64,000 nt of DNA from JAJXWB01 sp037044955 (GTDB taxonomy: Bacteria; Pseudomonadota; Alphaproteobacteria; Rhizobiales; Beijerinckiaceae). This document shows positions 7,273 through 17,427 of the stretch, piece by piece. The translations under genes and the position numbers were made by a program. Position 1 is the stretch's first letter. Each line of letters begins with the position of its first letter. The notes below the pieces were generated by a model. The model made no database searches and was not told where the DNA came from. It was given only the letters and a program-made list of their open reading frames with translations. The stretch spans positions 1 through 64,000 of the forward strand of contig JBAOHX010000011.1 of NCBI GenBank assembly GCA_037044955.1, in the 5' to 3' direction.

Positions 7273-8565
7273 ATGACCAAGCCTACCGCCTCCCTCGTTT
7301 CGCTCGACCGTCGCAACCTGCTGGCCGGCGCGGCCTCCGCCGCCTTCGCCGGCTTCATTCCGCGCGGCGTGCACGCCGAGGGCGCGGGGCCGGAAACGAC
7401 CAGGGCCGTGCTCGGCTATATCGCGCTGACCGACGCCGCGCCGCTGATCATCGCCAGGGAAAAGGGCCTGTTTGAAAAACACGGCATGAAGGATGTCGAG
7501 GTCGCAAAGCAGGCCTCATGGGGCGCGACGCGCGACAATCTGGTGCTGGGCTCGGAAGCCAACGGCATCGACGGCGCGCACATCCTCACGCCGATGCCCT
7601 ATCTCATCACGGCGGGCAAGGTGACGCAGAACAATGTCGGCACGCCCATGTACATTCTGGCGCGCCTCAATCTCGACAGTCAGGGCATTTCGGTCTCCAA
7701 CGAATACAGGGACGCCAAGGTCGGCCTCGACGCCGGCGGGCTGAAAGAGGCCTTCGCCAGGAAGAAGGCCGAGGGCAAGGACGTGAAGGTCGCCATGACC
7801 TTCCCCGGCGGCACGCACGACGTGTGGCTGCGCTACTGGCTGGCGGCCGCCGGCATCGATCCCGACAAGGACGTCTCGACCATCGTCGTGCCGCCGCCGC
7901 AGATGGTGGCGAACATGAAGGTCGGCAACATGGACGCCTTCTGTGTCGGCGAGCCGTGGAACGAGCAGCTCGTCAACCAGGGCATCGGCTTCACGGCCTG
8001 CACGACCGGCGAATTGTGGAAACGCCATCCCGAGAAGTCGCTGGGACTGCGCGCCGCGTTTGTCGACAAGCACCCCAGGGCGACGCAGGCGCTGCTGATG
8101 GCCGTGCTCGAAGCGCAGCAATGGTGCGACAGGATGGAGAACAAGGAGGAGATGGCCGCCATCCTCGGCCGTCGCCAATGGTTCAACGTCCCGCCCGCCG
8201 ATGTCGCCGGCCGCCTGAAGGGCGACATCAACTACGGCAACGGCCGCATCGCGAAGGGCACGGACCTCTACATGAAGTTCTGGCAGGACCAGGCGTCCTA
8301 TCCGTTCCAGAGCCACGACACATGGTTCATCACCGAGGATATCCGCTGGGGCAAGTTCGAGCCGACGACCGACGTCGCAGCGCTGGTGAAGAAGGTGAAC
8401 CGCGAGGACATGTGGCGCGACGCGGCCAGGGCGCTCGGCGTCGCGGCTAAAGACATTCCGGCTTCGACCTCGCGCGGCAAGGAGACCTTCTTCGACGGCA
8501 AGGTCTTCGATCCCGCCAATCCCACCGCCTATCTCGCGAGCCTCGCGATCAAGCGCATCGCCTGA
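7273..8565 (+). CDS. NrtA/CmpA-family ABC transporter substrate-binding protein
   Basis: 430 residues from the ATG at 7273, chosen because it gives a twin-arginine-type leader (DRRNLLAGAASAAFAGF, then GVHAE) and follows a GGAG ribosome site; the frame is open further upstream to 7207. The mature protein has the NrtA/CmpA pattern (GYIALTDAAPLIIAREKGLF near the N-terminus, TFPGGTHDVWLRYWLAAAGI mid-protein, GNMDAFCVGEPWN). The family binds nitrate, nitrite or bicarbonate in the periplasm or on a membrane anchor. It heads a three-gene operon with a permease and an ATPase (gaps of 19 and 14 bp). No nitrate reductase gene is nearby, so the substrate is not settled. Confidence 0.88.
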   Translation: MTKPTASLVSLDRRNLLAGAASAAFAGFIPRGVHAEGAGPETTRAVLGYIALTDAAPLIIAREKGLFEKHGMKDVEVAKQASWGATRDNLVLGSEANGIDGAHILTPMPYLITAGKVTQNNVGTPMYILARLNLDSQGISVSNEYRDAKVGLDAGGLKEAFARKKAEGKDVKVAMTFPGGTHDVWLRYWLAAAGIDPDKDVSTIVVPPPQMVANMKVGNMDAFCVGEPWNEQLVNQGIGFTACTTGELWKRHPEKSLGLRAAFVDKHPRATQALLMAVLEAQQWCDRMENKEEMAAILGRRQWFNVPPADVAGRLKGDINYGNGRIAKGTDLYMKFWQDQASYPFQSHDTWFITEDIRWGKFEPTTDVAALVKKVNREDMWRDAARALGVAAKDIPASTSRGKETFFDGKVFDPANPTAYLASLAIKRIA

Positions 8566-8584
8566 TGCGCAGAGGAGACATTCG

Positions 8585-9454
8585 ATGGCTTACGTGATGA
8601 AGAGCGAGGCGACCGGAAAAGCCTCCGCCGCGCCGGCGATCGGCGCGCGGCTGGCGGCGGGCGCGCGCGGCGCCAGAACTCTTGCGGTCTGGTTCGGCGG
8701 CAAGGTTCTGCCGCCGCTCGTCACCGCCCTGCTGCTGCTGCTTCTGTGGCAGCTTCTGTGCGCCAAGCCCGGCGCGACGCTGCCGCCGCCCTCCGTCATC
8801 TGGCGCGACGCGCGAGACCTCATCACGCAGCCCTTCTTCGACTTCGGCAGCCAGGACATCGGGCTCGGCTGGCGCGTGCTCGTGTCGCTGCAGCGGGTGG
8901 CGGTCGGCTTCGGCTTCGCCGCTCTGACGGGCATTCTCGTCGGCGCGCTGATCGGCCAGTCGGAATGGGCGATGCGCGGACTCGATCCGATCTTCCAGGT
9001 GCTGCGCACCGTGCCGCCGCTCGCCTGGCTGCCGATCGCGCTCGCCGCTTTCCGCGACAGCCGCCCGTCCGCGATCTTCGTGATCTTCATCACCTCGATC
9101 TGGCCGATCATCATCAACACCGCAGTCGGCATCCGCAACATCCCGCAGGACTATCGCAATGTCGCGGCGGTGCTGCGGCTCAATCCGTTCGAGTTCTTTC
9201 TCAAGATCATGCTGCCGTCGGCCGCGCCCTACATATTCACGGGCCTGCGCATCGGCATCGGGCTTGCCTGGCTCGCCATCGTCGCGGCGGAAATGCTGAC
9301 CGGCGGCGTCGGCATCGGCTTCTTCATCTGGGACGCCTGGAATTCGTCGCGACTGCCCGACATCATCGTGGCGCTCGCCTACATCGGCCTCGTCGGCTTC
9401 GCGCTCGACCGTCTCGTCGGCGCCATCGGCGCGCTCGTCGCGCGCGGCGCATAA
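8585..9454 (+). CDS. NrtB-type ABC transporter permease
   Basis: 289 residues with about six hydrophobic segments, starting at VLPPLVTALLLLLLWQLL. The binding-protein-dependent inner-membrane component (EAA-type) loop is visible in the region INTAVGIRNIPQDYRNVA..LPSAAPYIFTGLRIGIG. It forms the membrane channel of the transporter with the NrtA-type receptor upstream and the ATPase downstream. A long basic and alanine-rich N-terminus precedes the first helix. The ATG follows GAGGAGACA, a good ribosome site. No breaks seen. Confidence 0.9.
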   Translation: MAYVMKSEATGKASAAPAIGARLAAGARGARTLAVWFGGKVLPPLVTALLLLLLWQLLCAKPGATLPPPSVIWRDARDLITQPFFDFGSQDIGLGWRVLVSLQRVAVGFGFAALTGILVGALIGQSEWAMRGLDPIFQVLRTVPPLAWLPIALAAFRDSRPSAIFVIFITSIWPIIINTAVGIRNIPQDYRNVAAVLRLNPFEFFLKIMLPSAAPYIFTGLRIGIGLAWLAIVAAEMLTGGVGIGFFIWDAWNSSRLPDIIVALAYIGLVGFALDRLVGAIGALVARGA

Positions 9455-9468
9455 TCAGGGAGGACGGC

Positions 9469-10275
9469 ATGGCTTCGATCAGGCGCCCCTATCTCAAGCT
9501 CGATCGCATCGGCAAGATTTTCGAGCGTCGCGGCGTGTGCAGCGAAGTGCTGCGCGACATCGACCTCGCTATCGGCAAGGGCGAATTCGTTTCGATCATC
9601 GGCCATTCCGGCTGCGGCAAGTCGACCATGCTCAATCTGGTCGCCGGCCTCACGCAGGCGACGACCGGCTGCGTGCTGCTGGAAGACCGGGAAGTGAACG
9701 CGCCGGGGCCCGAGCGCGCCGTCGTGTTCCAGAACCATTCGCTGCTGCCGTGGCTGTCGGTCTACGACAATGTGCGACTGGCGGTGGACAAGGTTTTCTC
9801 CGGCTCGAAGTCGCGCGCCGAACGCCACGCCTGGACGCTGCACAATCTCGAACTCGTGCAGATGACGCACGCCGCAGACAAGCGCCCGTCCGAAATCTCG
9901 GGCGGCATGAAACAGCGCGTCGGCATCGCACGCGCGCTCGCCATGGAGCCGAAAGTGCTGCTGCTCGACGAGCCCTTCGGCGCGCTCGACGCGCTGACGC
10001 GCGCGCATCTGCAGGATTCGCTGATGGACATCCATCGCGCGCTCGGCAACACCGTCATCATGATCACGCACGACGTCGACGAAGCCGTGCTTCTCTCCGA
10101 TCGTATCGTGATGATGACCAACGGGCCGGCGGCGACGATCGGCGAGGTTCTGGACGTGAAGCTCGCGCGCCCGCGCAAGCGTCTCGAACTCGTCAGCGAC
10201 CCGACCTATGTCGCGGCGCGCGAGGCGGTGCTGAAGTTCCTCTACGAGCGTCACGCCTACGTCGAGGCCGCCTGA
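9469..10275 (+). CDS. NrtD/SsuB-type ABC transporter ATP-binding protein
   Basis: 268 residues. Walker A GHSGCGKST, Q-loop VVFQNHSLLPWLSVYDN, signature SGGMKQRVGIARAL, Walker B VLLLDEPFGALD and switch His in MITHDVDEAVLLSDR are all present. The start at 9469 follows GGGAGGAC and gives the usual N-terminus (LKLDRIGKIFERRG). It energises the NrtA/NrtB-type importer. It lacks the extra C-terminal receptor-like domain of cyanobacterial NrtC, so it is the NrtD-like form. Confidence 0.92.
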   Translation: MASIRRPYLKLDRIGKIFERRGVCSEVLRDIDLAIGKGEFVSIIGHSGCGKSTMLNLVAGLTQATTGCVLLEDREVNAPGPERAVVFQNHSLLPWLSVYDNVRLAVDKVFSGSKSRAERHAWTLHNLELVQMTHAADKRPSEISGGMKQRVGIARALAMEPKVLLLDEPFGALDALTRAHLQDSLMDIHRALGNTVIMITHDVDEAVLLSDRIVMMTNGPAATIGEVLDVKLARPRKRLELVSDPTYVAAREAVLKFLYERHAYVEAA

Positions 10276-10290
10276 GCGCGGCCCCGACTT

Positions 10291-11100
10291 TCACGGCGAA
10301 TAGCCCGAGGTCGGGCGGAAGCGGCGGACGAAGAGATTGGCGATCACCGCCTGCGCCACGTGCTCGGCCATGCAGCGATAGCCGAGATCGTTGAGGTGGA
10401 ACTCGTCCTGCGCCAGCACGGGCGCGGCGCGCGCCTGCGATATGAACCGCATGGCGTCGTAGCGGCGGATGTAGAGCACGCCTTCCTCCGACGCGATCTT
10501 GAACAGGGTGTCGCGGATTTCCTCGTAATTCTTGTCGCGCGCGAGTTTCGGCGTGTATTGCAGCCCGACGAGAACGACGTCGATCTTGTCCGCCTTCAGC
10601 CATTGCACGGTCGAGCGAACCGTGGCCTCGAACTGGTCCGCCGGCACGCGCGAGAGCGCGTCGTTGGTGCCGAGCTGCCAGAGGACGAGATCGGGGCGCG
10701 ACACGGCGACCTCCGTCTTCAGCCGCTCGGCGGTGGTGGCCGCGACCTCGCCCGACACGCCGCGATTGACGATCTCCACGTCGACGCCATTGAGCGCCTT
10801 GGCGAGGATTTCGTGCAATTGCGAAGGATAGTTGCGCGAGCGCGACGAGGCGCCGACGCCATAGGTCGAGGACGAGCCGATGGCGAGAATGCGCGCCTTC
10901 TTCTTGGCGGCGAGGACCGCCGCGAAATTGGGCAGGGGCGCGGGCGCGGCAATGTCGCTCGCCGGCGCCTGGCATTGGGCGCTCATGGCCGGCGGCTCGT
11001 CCGTCTTCGGCGCGGCGCTGTCCTGCGCCCGGGCGACAGGCGCAGCCAGGCCCGCGAAGCTCAAACCTGCGAAGAGGAGGCCCGCGATCTTGCGCGCCAT
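10291..11100 (-). CDS. SGNH/GDSL-family hydrolase, exported
   Basis: 269 residues from the ATG at 11100 (a GTG at 11112 is possible). The signal peptide runs to about PVARAQD. Block I ILAIGSSSTYGVGASS carries the nucleophile Ser in a variant of GDS(L), block III is LVLWQLGTNDALS, and block V has the catalytic Asp and His in DEFHLNDLGYRCMAEH. The protein should act as an esterase or O-acyl transferase in the periplasm. Its 5' end overlaps the 3' end of the OpgC-type acyltransferase by 40 bp once that gene's frameshift is corrected, so the two are probably co-translated. Many exopolysaccharide or glucan modification loci pair such enzymes. Confidence 0.82.
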   Translation of the reverse strand: MARKIAGLLFAGLSFAGLAAPVARAQDSAAPKTDEPPAMSAQCQAPASDIAAPAPLPNFAAVLAAKKKARILAIGSSSTYGVGASSRSRNYPSQLHEILAKALNGVDVEIVNRGVSGEVAATTAERLKTEVAVSRPDLVLWQLGTNDALSRVPADQFEATVRSTVQWLKADKIDVVLVGLQYTPKLARDKNYEEIRDTLFKIASEEGVLYIRRYDAMRFISQARAAPVLAQDEFHLNDLGYRCMAEHVAQAVIANLFVRRFRPTSGYSP

Positions 11101-12156
11101 TCGGTCAGCCACGCGCTAAACCCCATGACAAGTATGCCGACTGATAACACGAGGGTATCCTTGGCGATACCGCCGCCGTACATGTACGCCGCAATCTGTC
11201 CGCAAAGGCTTAACACCGAACAGACGCAGAAGACTTCGAGCGAATTGCGGCCGAGGCGAGAGAAATATTCGCTGACCGGGGCGAACCAGCGCGGCAGCTT
11301 CGCCCAGAATCCGTAGAGGAACAGGGCGACGCACAGGAACTGGAAGACGCGGGCCGGCGAGTCGTAAGTCTTGTCGAACAGGAAGACGAGCTTCGGATTC
11401 GGAACGTCGCCGGGCGAGGGGGAGAAGCCGTTCCACGCCGAGACGACGCCCAGAATGACAAGAGGCGTGACCGCGACGCGCAGCCATCGCCGGTGAGCGC
11501 CGCACGAGCGCGCCCGGACCGTCCTTGCGGGCGAGAACGAAGCCGCAGACGAAGACGAATTGCCAGCCCAGCGGATTGAAGAACCAGGCGCCGTCGACCG
11601 GCCATGTGGGCAGATTGTAGCCCGTGACGAGGACCGTCATCCAGAGCGCGAAGGAAACGCCGAGCGCGAGCCACGGCGAGACCCTGTCCAGAAGGGCGAA
11701 CGCCGGCGCCATGCACATCAGCACGACGTACAGCGGCAATATGTTGAAATAGCCAAGCTGATGCGTGAGCAGGACGAGACCGATGTGCGTCTCGATCGGG
11801 TCCTGGAACACGGGGCCCGCATTGTGCCAGTCGAGCAGCGCGGGCTGGCCGAGGAAATGGCCGGCCGCCGCGAGGATGGCCAGCGCGAACATGGTGATGA
11901 GGATTTGCGCGGCGTAGATTTCCAGCGCGCGGCCGAACAGGCGAAACGTGACGTCGCGCACGGATACGCGCCGGTCGCTGGAGCCGACGACGAAGCGCAG
12001 CGAGCAGCCCGCCAGGAACACGAACATTTCCGCGCTGTCGCCGAGCATGAAATTGCGCGAGGTGAAGCGCTCGAAGACGATGCCCGGCACGTGGTTGACG
12101 AAGATCGTCAGCAGGGCGACGCCGCGCCAGAAATCGATCTCGTTGGGCGCGCGCAT
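11061..12156 (-). CDS. opgC: OpgC-domain membrane acyltransferase (frameshifted)
   Basis: About 364 residues after correction. Starts MRAPNEIDFWRGVALLTIF, the usual OpgC opening, followed by several membrane helices (for example QILITMFALAILAAAGHFLG and LPLYVVLMCMAPAFALLD). At about 11486 one extra base shifts the frame: after FVLARKDGPGALVRRSP the next frame continues with LVILGVVSAWNGFSPSPG and later VFQFLCVALFLYGFWAKL, ending at a TGA at 11061-11063. OpgC succinylates osmoregulated periplasmic glucans in other proteobacteria; here the acyl donor and acceptor are unknown, and opgG/opgH are not in the window. Confidence 0.78.
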
Positions 12157-12180
12157 GTCGCTTGCCGCCTCGGCGCTCTC

Positions 12181-12648
12181 TCAGGATTTCGCCGGCATGG
12201 CGATCTGGTAGGCGGTCGTCGACTTGATGCGCTCCATGGCGAAGCGCGAGGTGACGTTCTTGAGCGGGATCGTGCCGATCAGCCGCTTGTAGAAGGCGTC
12301 GTAGGCGGCCATGTCGGCGACCACCACGCGCAGCATGTAGTCGACGTCGCCGGCCATGCGGTAGAATTCCATGACCTCGGGCATGGCCGAGACGGCGGCG
12401 GCGAATTTCGAGAGCCAGATGTCGGAATGGTCGGGCGCCTCGATGGAGACGAAGACCGTCAACCCGAGCCCCAGCTTCTCCGGCGCCAGCAGCGCCACGC
12501 GGCCGAGGATGACGCCTGCGGCCTCGAGCTTCTGCACGCGCTTCCAGCAGGGCGTCTGCGACAGGCCCACCCGGTCGGAGAGTTCGGCGATGGAGATCGA
12601 AGCGTCCGCCTGCAATTCGCGCAGGATTTTGCGATCGATGACGTCCAT
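12181..12648 (-). CDS. Lrp/AsnC-family transcriptional regulator
   Basis: 155 residues from the ATG at 12648; the open frame extends upstream but only this start gives the standard opening MDVIDRKILRELQADASISI. The helix-turn-helix is in IAELSDRVGLSQTPCWKRVQ, followed by the RAM ligand-binding domain (VFVSIEAPDHSDIW, VMEFYRMAGDVDYMLRVVV, NVTSRFAMERIK). It is divergent from the fused IOR gene at 12874, a common arrangement for regulators of amino-acid catabolism, so it probably responds to an amino acid and controls that gene. Confidence 0.9.
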   Translation of the reverse strand: MDVIDRKILRELQADASISIAELSDRVGLSQTPCWKRVQKLEAAGVILGRVALLAPEKLGLGLTVFVSIEAPDHSDIWLSKFAAAVSAMPEVMEFYRMAGDVDYMLRVVVADMAAYDAFYKRLIGTIPLKNVTSRFAMERIKSTTAYQIAMPAKS

Positions 12649-12668
12649 GGCGAAGCTCCGGCCGAATC

Positions 12669-12696
12669 CAGGCCTTAGGGAAACAATTTTGGCCTG
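12669..12696. promoter_or_regulatory. candidate Lrp-type operator between the regulator and IOR
   Basis: Inverted arms CAGGCC (12669-12674) and GGCCTG (12691-12696) flank an AT-rich core TTAGGGAAACAATTTT, about 20 bp upstream of the regulator's ATG. Symmetric arms around an AT-rich centre fit Lrp/AsnC sites. Not tested. Confidence 0.35.
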
Positions 12697-12873
12697 CTTG
12701 GCAAGTGCGGTCCGGCAAGCAAGCGCTCGTCTCCGGTCGACAGGCGGCATGGCCGCACGGCATGGGCGGCGCGCTGCGAACGCATTGCGAAATGGGATGC
12801 GCGGCCGCAAGCCAGAGGCTAGTCTCGGTCCCAACAGCGACGGCGCAATCGCCGCGAACGGGAAGGAAACGCA

Positions 12874-15800
12874 ATGTCCGAGGCAGACGCCAAGGCGGCT
12901 CCGCGCGAAGCTCAGACCAAACTCGCCGACGTCTCGATCGACGACAAGTACACGCTGCCGTCAGGCCGCATCTATCTTTCGGGCATTCAGGCGCTGGTGC
13001 GCCTGCCGATCCTGCAATACGAGCGCGACAAGGCCGCCGGCGTCCGCACCGGCGGTTTCATCTCCGGCTATCGCGGTTCGCCGCTCGGCATGTACGACCA
13101 CGCGCTGTGGCGCGCCAAGTCGCATCTGAAGGCGCACAACATCCACTTCCAGCCGGGCCTGAACGAGGATCTCGCCGCGACGTCCGTGTGGGGCAGCCAG
13201 CAGGTCGGCATGTTCCCCGGCGCGAAGGTCGATGGCGTGTTCGGCATCTGGTACGGCAAGGGTCCGGGCGTCGACCGTTCCGTCGACGTGCTGAAGCACG
13301 CCAATTCCGCGGGCACGTCGAGGCACGGCGGCGTGCTGGCCTTCGCCGGCGACGATCACGGCTGCCAATCCTCGACGCTGGCGCACCAGAGCGAGCAGAT
13401 CTATGCCGCCGCGCTGATGCCGATCATCAATCCGGCGAATGTGCAGGATTATCTCGATCTCGGCCTGATGGGCTTCGCGCTGTCGCGCTATTCCGGCTGC
13501 TGGGTCGGCTTCAAGACCATCGCCGAGACGGTGGAGAGCGGCGCCTCGATCCATACCGATCCCTCGCGCATCAACATCGTGACGCCGACCGATTTCGAAA
13601 TGCCGCCCGACGGCCTCAACATCCGCTGGCCGGACGCGCCGCTCGTGCAGGAAGCGCGGCTGCACGGGCCGCGCATGCAGGCGGTCGCGGCCTTCGCGCG
13701 CGCGAACGCAACTCGATCGCATCGTCATCGACGGCAAGCCGGCGCGGCTCGGCATCATCACGACAGGCAAGGCCTATCTCGACGTGATGCAGGCCCTGGC
13801 CGATCTCGGCATCGCCAATTCTCGCGCGGCGGAGCTCGGCCTGCGCGTCTACAAGGTGGCGCTCACCTGGCCGCTGGAGGAGCAGGGCGCGCGCCGCTTC
13901 GCCGAGGGATTGCAGGACGTGCTCGTCGTCGAGGAGAAGCGCGGCTTCATCGAAGACCAGCTCGTGCGCATTCTCTACAACATGCCGGCCGACCGGCAGG
14001 CCGAGCATCGTCGGCAAGCGCGACGAAGCCGGCGCGACGATGCTGCCATCCACCAACGAGCTCAATCCCACGATGGTGGCGCGCGCCATCGTGCAGCGCA
14101 TGAAGCGGCTCGGCCATGTGGATGCTGCGCTCGACCAGCGGCTCGCGCGGCTCGAGAGCTTCGAGGCGCTGGAGCGCGCGCCCTCGGCGACGCAGACGCC
14201 GCGCACGCCCTATTTCTGCTCGGGCTGCCCGCACAACACATCCACCAAGGTGCCGGAAGGCAGCCGCGCGATGGCCGGCATCGGCTGTCACGGCATGGCG
14301 CTCTACAATCCGTTGCGCCGCACCGCGACGATCACGCATATGGGCGGCGAGGGCGCGAACTGGATCGGCCAGGCGCCCTTCACCGAGGAGCCGCACGTCT
14401 TCCAGAATCTGGGCGACGGCACCTACACGCATTCGGGCCTGCTGGCGCTGCGCGCGTCCGCTGCGTCGGGCGTGAACATCACCTACAAGATCCTCTACAA
14501 CGACGCGGTGGCGATGACCGGCGGCCAGCCGGCGGAATCCGGCTTCACCGTGTCGCAGATCGCGCATCAGGTGGCGGCGGAAGGCGCGAAGAAACTCGCC
14601 ATCGTCACCGACGAGCCGGAGAAATATCCGCCGAACGGCTATTTCCCCGCAGGCGCAAAAGTGCATCACCGCAGCGAACTCGACGCCGTGCAGAAGGAGC
14701 TTCGCGCGACGAAGGGGCTGACCGTGCTGATCTACGATCAGACCTGCGCGGCCGAGAAGCGTCGGCGTCGCAAGCGCGGCCTGTTTCCCGATCCGGCCAA
14801 GCGCGCCTTCATCAACGATCTCGTGTGCGAGAGCTGTGGCGATTGCACGGAGCAGTCGAATTGCGTCTCGGTGAAGCCGCTCGAAACCGTGTTCGGCCGC
14901 AAGCGGCAGATCGACCAGTCGAACTGCAACAAGGACTTTTCCTGCGTCACCGGCTTCTGCCCGAGCTTCGTCACCGTCAACGGCGGCACGTTGCGCAGGA
15001 TCGAAAAGACCAAGGCGGATTCCTCGGGAATGTTCGCGAGCCTGCCCGACCCGCAGATGAAGACGCTCGCCGAGCCCTACGGCATTCTCGTCACCGGCAT
15101 CGGCGGCACGGGCGTCATCACCATCGGCGCGCTGATCGGCATGGCCGCGCATGTCGAGGGCAAGGGCTGCACGACGCTCGATTTCACGGGTCTCAGCCAG
15201 AAGAACGGCGCCGTGATGAGCCATGTGCGGCTCGCGCCGCAGCCGGAAGACCTCGCGGCCGTGCGCATCGCGCCCGGCGGCGCCGATCTGCTCATCGGCT
15301 GCGACATGATCGTGTCGGCGCAATCGAACGCGCTGTCGCGGCTCGAGCGCGGCGTGACGCGCGCCGTCATCAACGGCGACCTGCAACCGACGGCGGCCTT
15401 CGTCGTCAATCCCGATCTCGACTTCGCCACGGCGCAGATGAAGAAGGGCCTGGTCGATGCGCTGGGCGCGGATCGGCTCGACATCATCGATGCGACGGGC
15501 GTGGCCACGGCGCTGATGGGCGACGCCATCTACACCAATCCCTTCATGATGGGTTTTGCCTGGCAGAAGGGCCTGCTGCCGCTGTCGCTCGCCGCGCTCG
15601 ACCGCGCCATCGAACTCAACGGCGTCGCGGTCGAGGCGAACAAGGAGGCGTTCAAATGGGGTCGCCTTGCCGCGCACGATCCCAAGCGCGTGCACGAGGC
15701 CATTCGTTCGCTCGAAATTCCCGAAGCGGAAGAAGAGACGCCGGAACAGAAGCAGGCGCGTCGCATCGCCTTCCTGACCGATTATCAGGACGCCGCCTGG

Positions 15801-16397
15801 GCGCAGCGCTACGTGCGTCTCGTCGACGCCGTCGCCAAGGCGGAGCAGGCGAAAGTGAAGGGAACAAGCGCTCTCGCGGACGCTGTGCGCGAAGGCTTCT
15901 TCAAGCTGATGAGCTACAAGGACGAGTACGAGGTCGCGCGCCTCTACACGAACGGCGAGTTCCAGCAGAAGCTGGCGCGGCAGTTCGACGGCGACTACAC
16001 GCTCACCTTCCACATGGCGCCGCCGATCGCCGCGCGGCGCAATCCCGCGACCGGCCGGCTGGAGAAGACGACGTTCGGCCCGTGGATGATGAAGGCGCTG
16101 CGCGTGCTGGCGAGGTTCAAGGGCCTGCGCGGCGGCGCGCTCGACATTTTCGGGCGCACCGAGGAACGGCGCATGGAGCGCGCGCTGATCGAGGAATACG
16201 AGCAGACGATGCTCGGGCTGCTCGATACGCTGTCGCCCGCCAATCATGCGACGGCGGTCGCGCTCGCGCGCCTGCCGCTGACCATCCGCGGCTTCGGGCA
16301 CATCAAGGAAGCGAATGCGAAGAAAGCCGCCGTCGAACGGCAGCGGCTGCTTCAGGCGTTCAAGGCGCCGCAGGCGCTGAAGACGGCGGCGGAATAG
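12874..16397 (+). CDS. fused indolepyruvate (2-oxoacid) ferredoxin oxidoreductase, two frameshifts
   Basis: About 1173 residues after removing two single-base insertions. The frames join near 13706 (aacgcaactcg; LDRIVIDGKPARLGIITTG continues) and near 14009 (cggcaggccgagc; PSIVGKRDEAG continues). Order: N-terminal thiamine-type oxidoreductase region (YTLPSGRIYLSGIQALVRLP, GGFISGYRGSPLG), TPP region with MGGEGANWIGQAPF, an iron-sulfur segment with Cys in CESCGDCTEQSNC and CNKDFSCVTGFCPSF, a gamma-type domain starting TGIGGTGVITIGALIGMAAH, and a DUF6537-type C-terminus (FGPWMMKALRVLARFKGLRG). The enzyme oxidatively decarboxylates aryl- or branched 2-oxo acids to acyl-CoA in aromatic amino acid breakdown. 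It is divergent from an Lrp regulator, and a paralogue lies at 61933. Confidence 0.88.
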
Positions 16398-16415
16398 GGC
16401 GCCGCCCACAAAAGT

Positions 16416-16518
16416 CCCTCATGCTGAGGAGGCGCTGGAAGCGCCGCCTCGAAGCATGGCATTGCCGGCTTTGCCATCCTTCGAGACGCCCGCTGCGCAG
16501 GCTCCTCAAGATGAAGGG
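16416..16518. repeat. two tandem REP-like palindromes (CTTCGAGACGC..CTCCTCA type)
   Basis: Unit 1 (16416-16460) starts CCCTCATGCTGAGGAGGCGC and closes on CGCCTCGAAGCATG. Unit 2 (16473-16518) starts CATCCTTCGAGACGCC and closes on GGCTCCTCAAGATG. Each folds back on itself. A third copy is at 22854-22894. They lie between convergent genes. Confidence 0.7.
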
Positions 16519-16532
16519 GCGGACCGCTTTGC

Positions 16533-17267
16533 TCAGAGGATCAAACCGCCGTCGACGATGATCGTCTGCCCGACGATGTAGGAGGAAAGCGGCGAAGCGA
16601 GGAACAGCGCCGCGCCGGCCATGTCCTGCGGCGTGCCGAGCCGGTGCAGCGGAATGCGCTGTAGAGCGCCTTCCAGCCGCTTTGGATGATCGGTCGTCAC
16701 CTTGGTGAGCTTGGAATCGACAAGGCCCGGCGCGATGCCGTTGACGCGGATGCCATCCTCTGCCCAGGCCTGTCCCAGCGTGCGCGTGAGGCCGACCGCG
16801 CCGGTCTTCGAGGCGTTGTACGAAGGATTGCCCTTGGTGGCGTGGAAGCCCGCCGTCGAGGACACGATGATGAGCGAACCCTTCGCGGCCGCCAGCATGT
16901 CGTGAAACTTCGCGGCGCAGGCCATGAGGCTCATCAGGTTGACCTCCATCACCTTGCGGAAGCCCGCCATCTCGAACTCGCCGCGCCTGTAGAGCACGGC
17001 GCCCTGCGAGAGGACGAGAATGTCGAGCCTCTCGAACGCCGGCTTGAACGCCTCGACCGCGCCAGTGTCCGAAACGTCGAGCTTCTGATAGGCGAGGCCG
17101 GAGAGATCGGAGCCGTCTTCCTGTCTGTACTCGGCCGCAGCAGAGCGCGTGCCGGTGACGTGCACGGTCGCGCCCTTCGCGCGAAAACCCTGCGCGACGC
17201 CATTGCCGATGCCGCTGGAGCCGCCGACGACGCAGACGATCTTGCCGCTGAAATCCAGTTCGTTCAT
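16533..17267 (-). CDS. short-chain dehydrogenase/reductase (SDR)
   Basis: 244 residues. Cofactor motif VVGGSSGIGNGVAQGF near the N-terminus; catalytic Ser in IIVSSTAGFHATKG and the YxxxK pair in SYNASKTGAVGLTR; C-terminal GQTIIVDGG is the classical SDR ending. Asp (KLDVSDT) and the NVxxL-like segment (LSQGAVLYR) complete the fold. The substrate is not evident. It converges with the IOR gene across the palindromic repeats and is divergent from ilvD, separated by about 160 bp. Confidence 0.88.
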   Translation of the reverse strand: MNELDFSGKIVCVVGGSSGIGNGVAQGFRAKGATVHVTGTRSAAAEYRQEDGSDLSGLAYQKLDVSDTGAVEAFKPAFERLDILVLSQGAVLYRRGEFEMAGFRKVMEVNLMSLMACAAKFHDMLAAAKGSLIIVSSTAGFHATKGNPSYNASKTGAVGLTRTLGQAWAEDGIRVNGIAPGLVDSKLTKVTTDHPKRLEGALQRIPLHRLGTPQDMAGAALFLASPLSSYIVGQTIIVDGGLIL

Positions 17268-17427
17268 TTGCGCGCGTTCCTTGTCCCTATTGTCTCGATG
17301 TCGGTTGCGATCATCGCGCTGGCCGCGGTGGTGTCAAATGCGCCATGCGCAATGCGCAGATTGGCTAGGAGCGCGGCACGGGCCATAATCCCCGCAAAGG
17401 CGCGCAAGCGTTGCACGGGAGGTCAAG

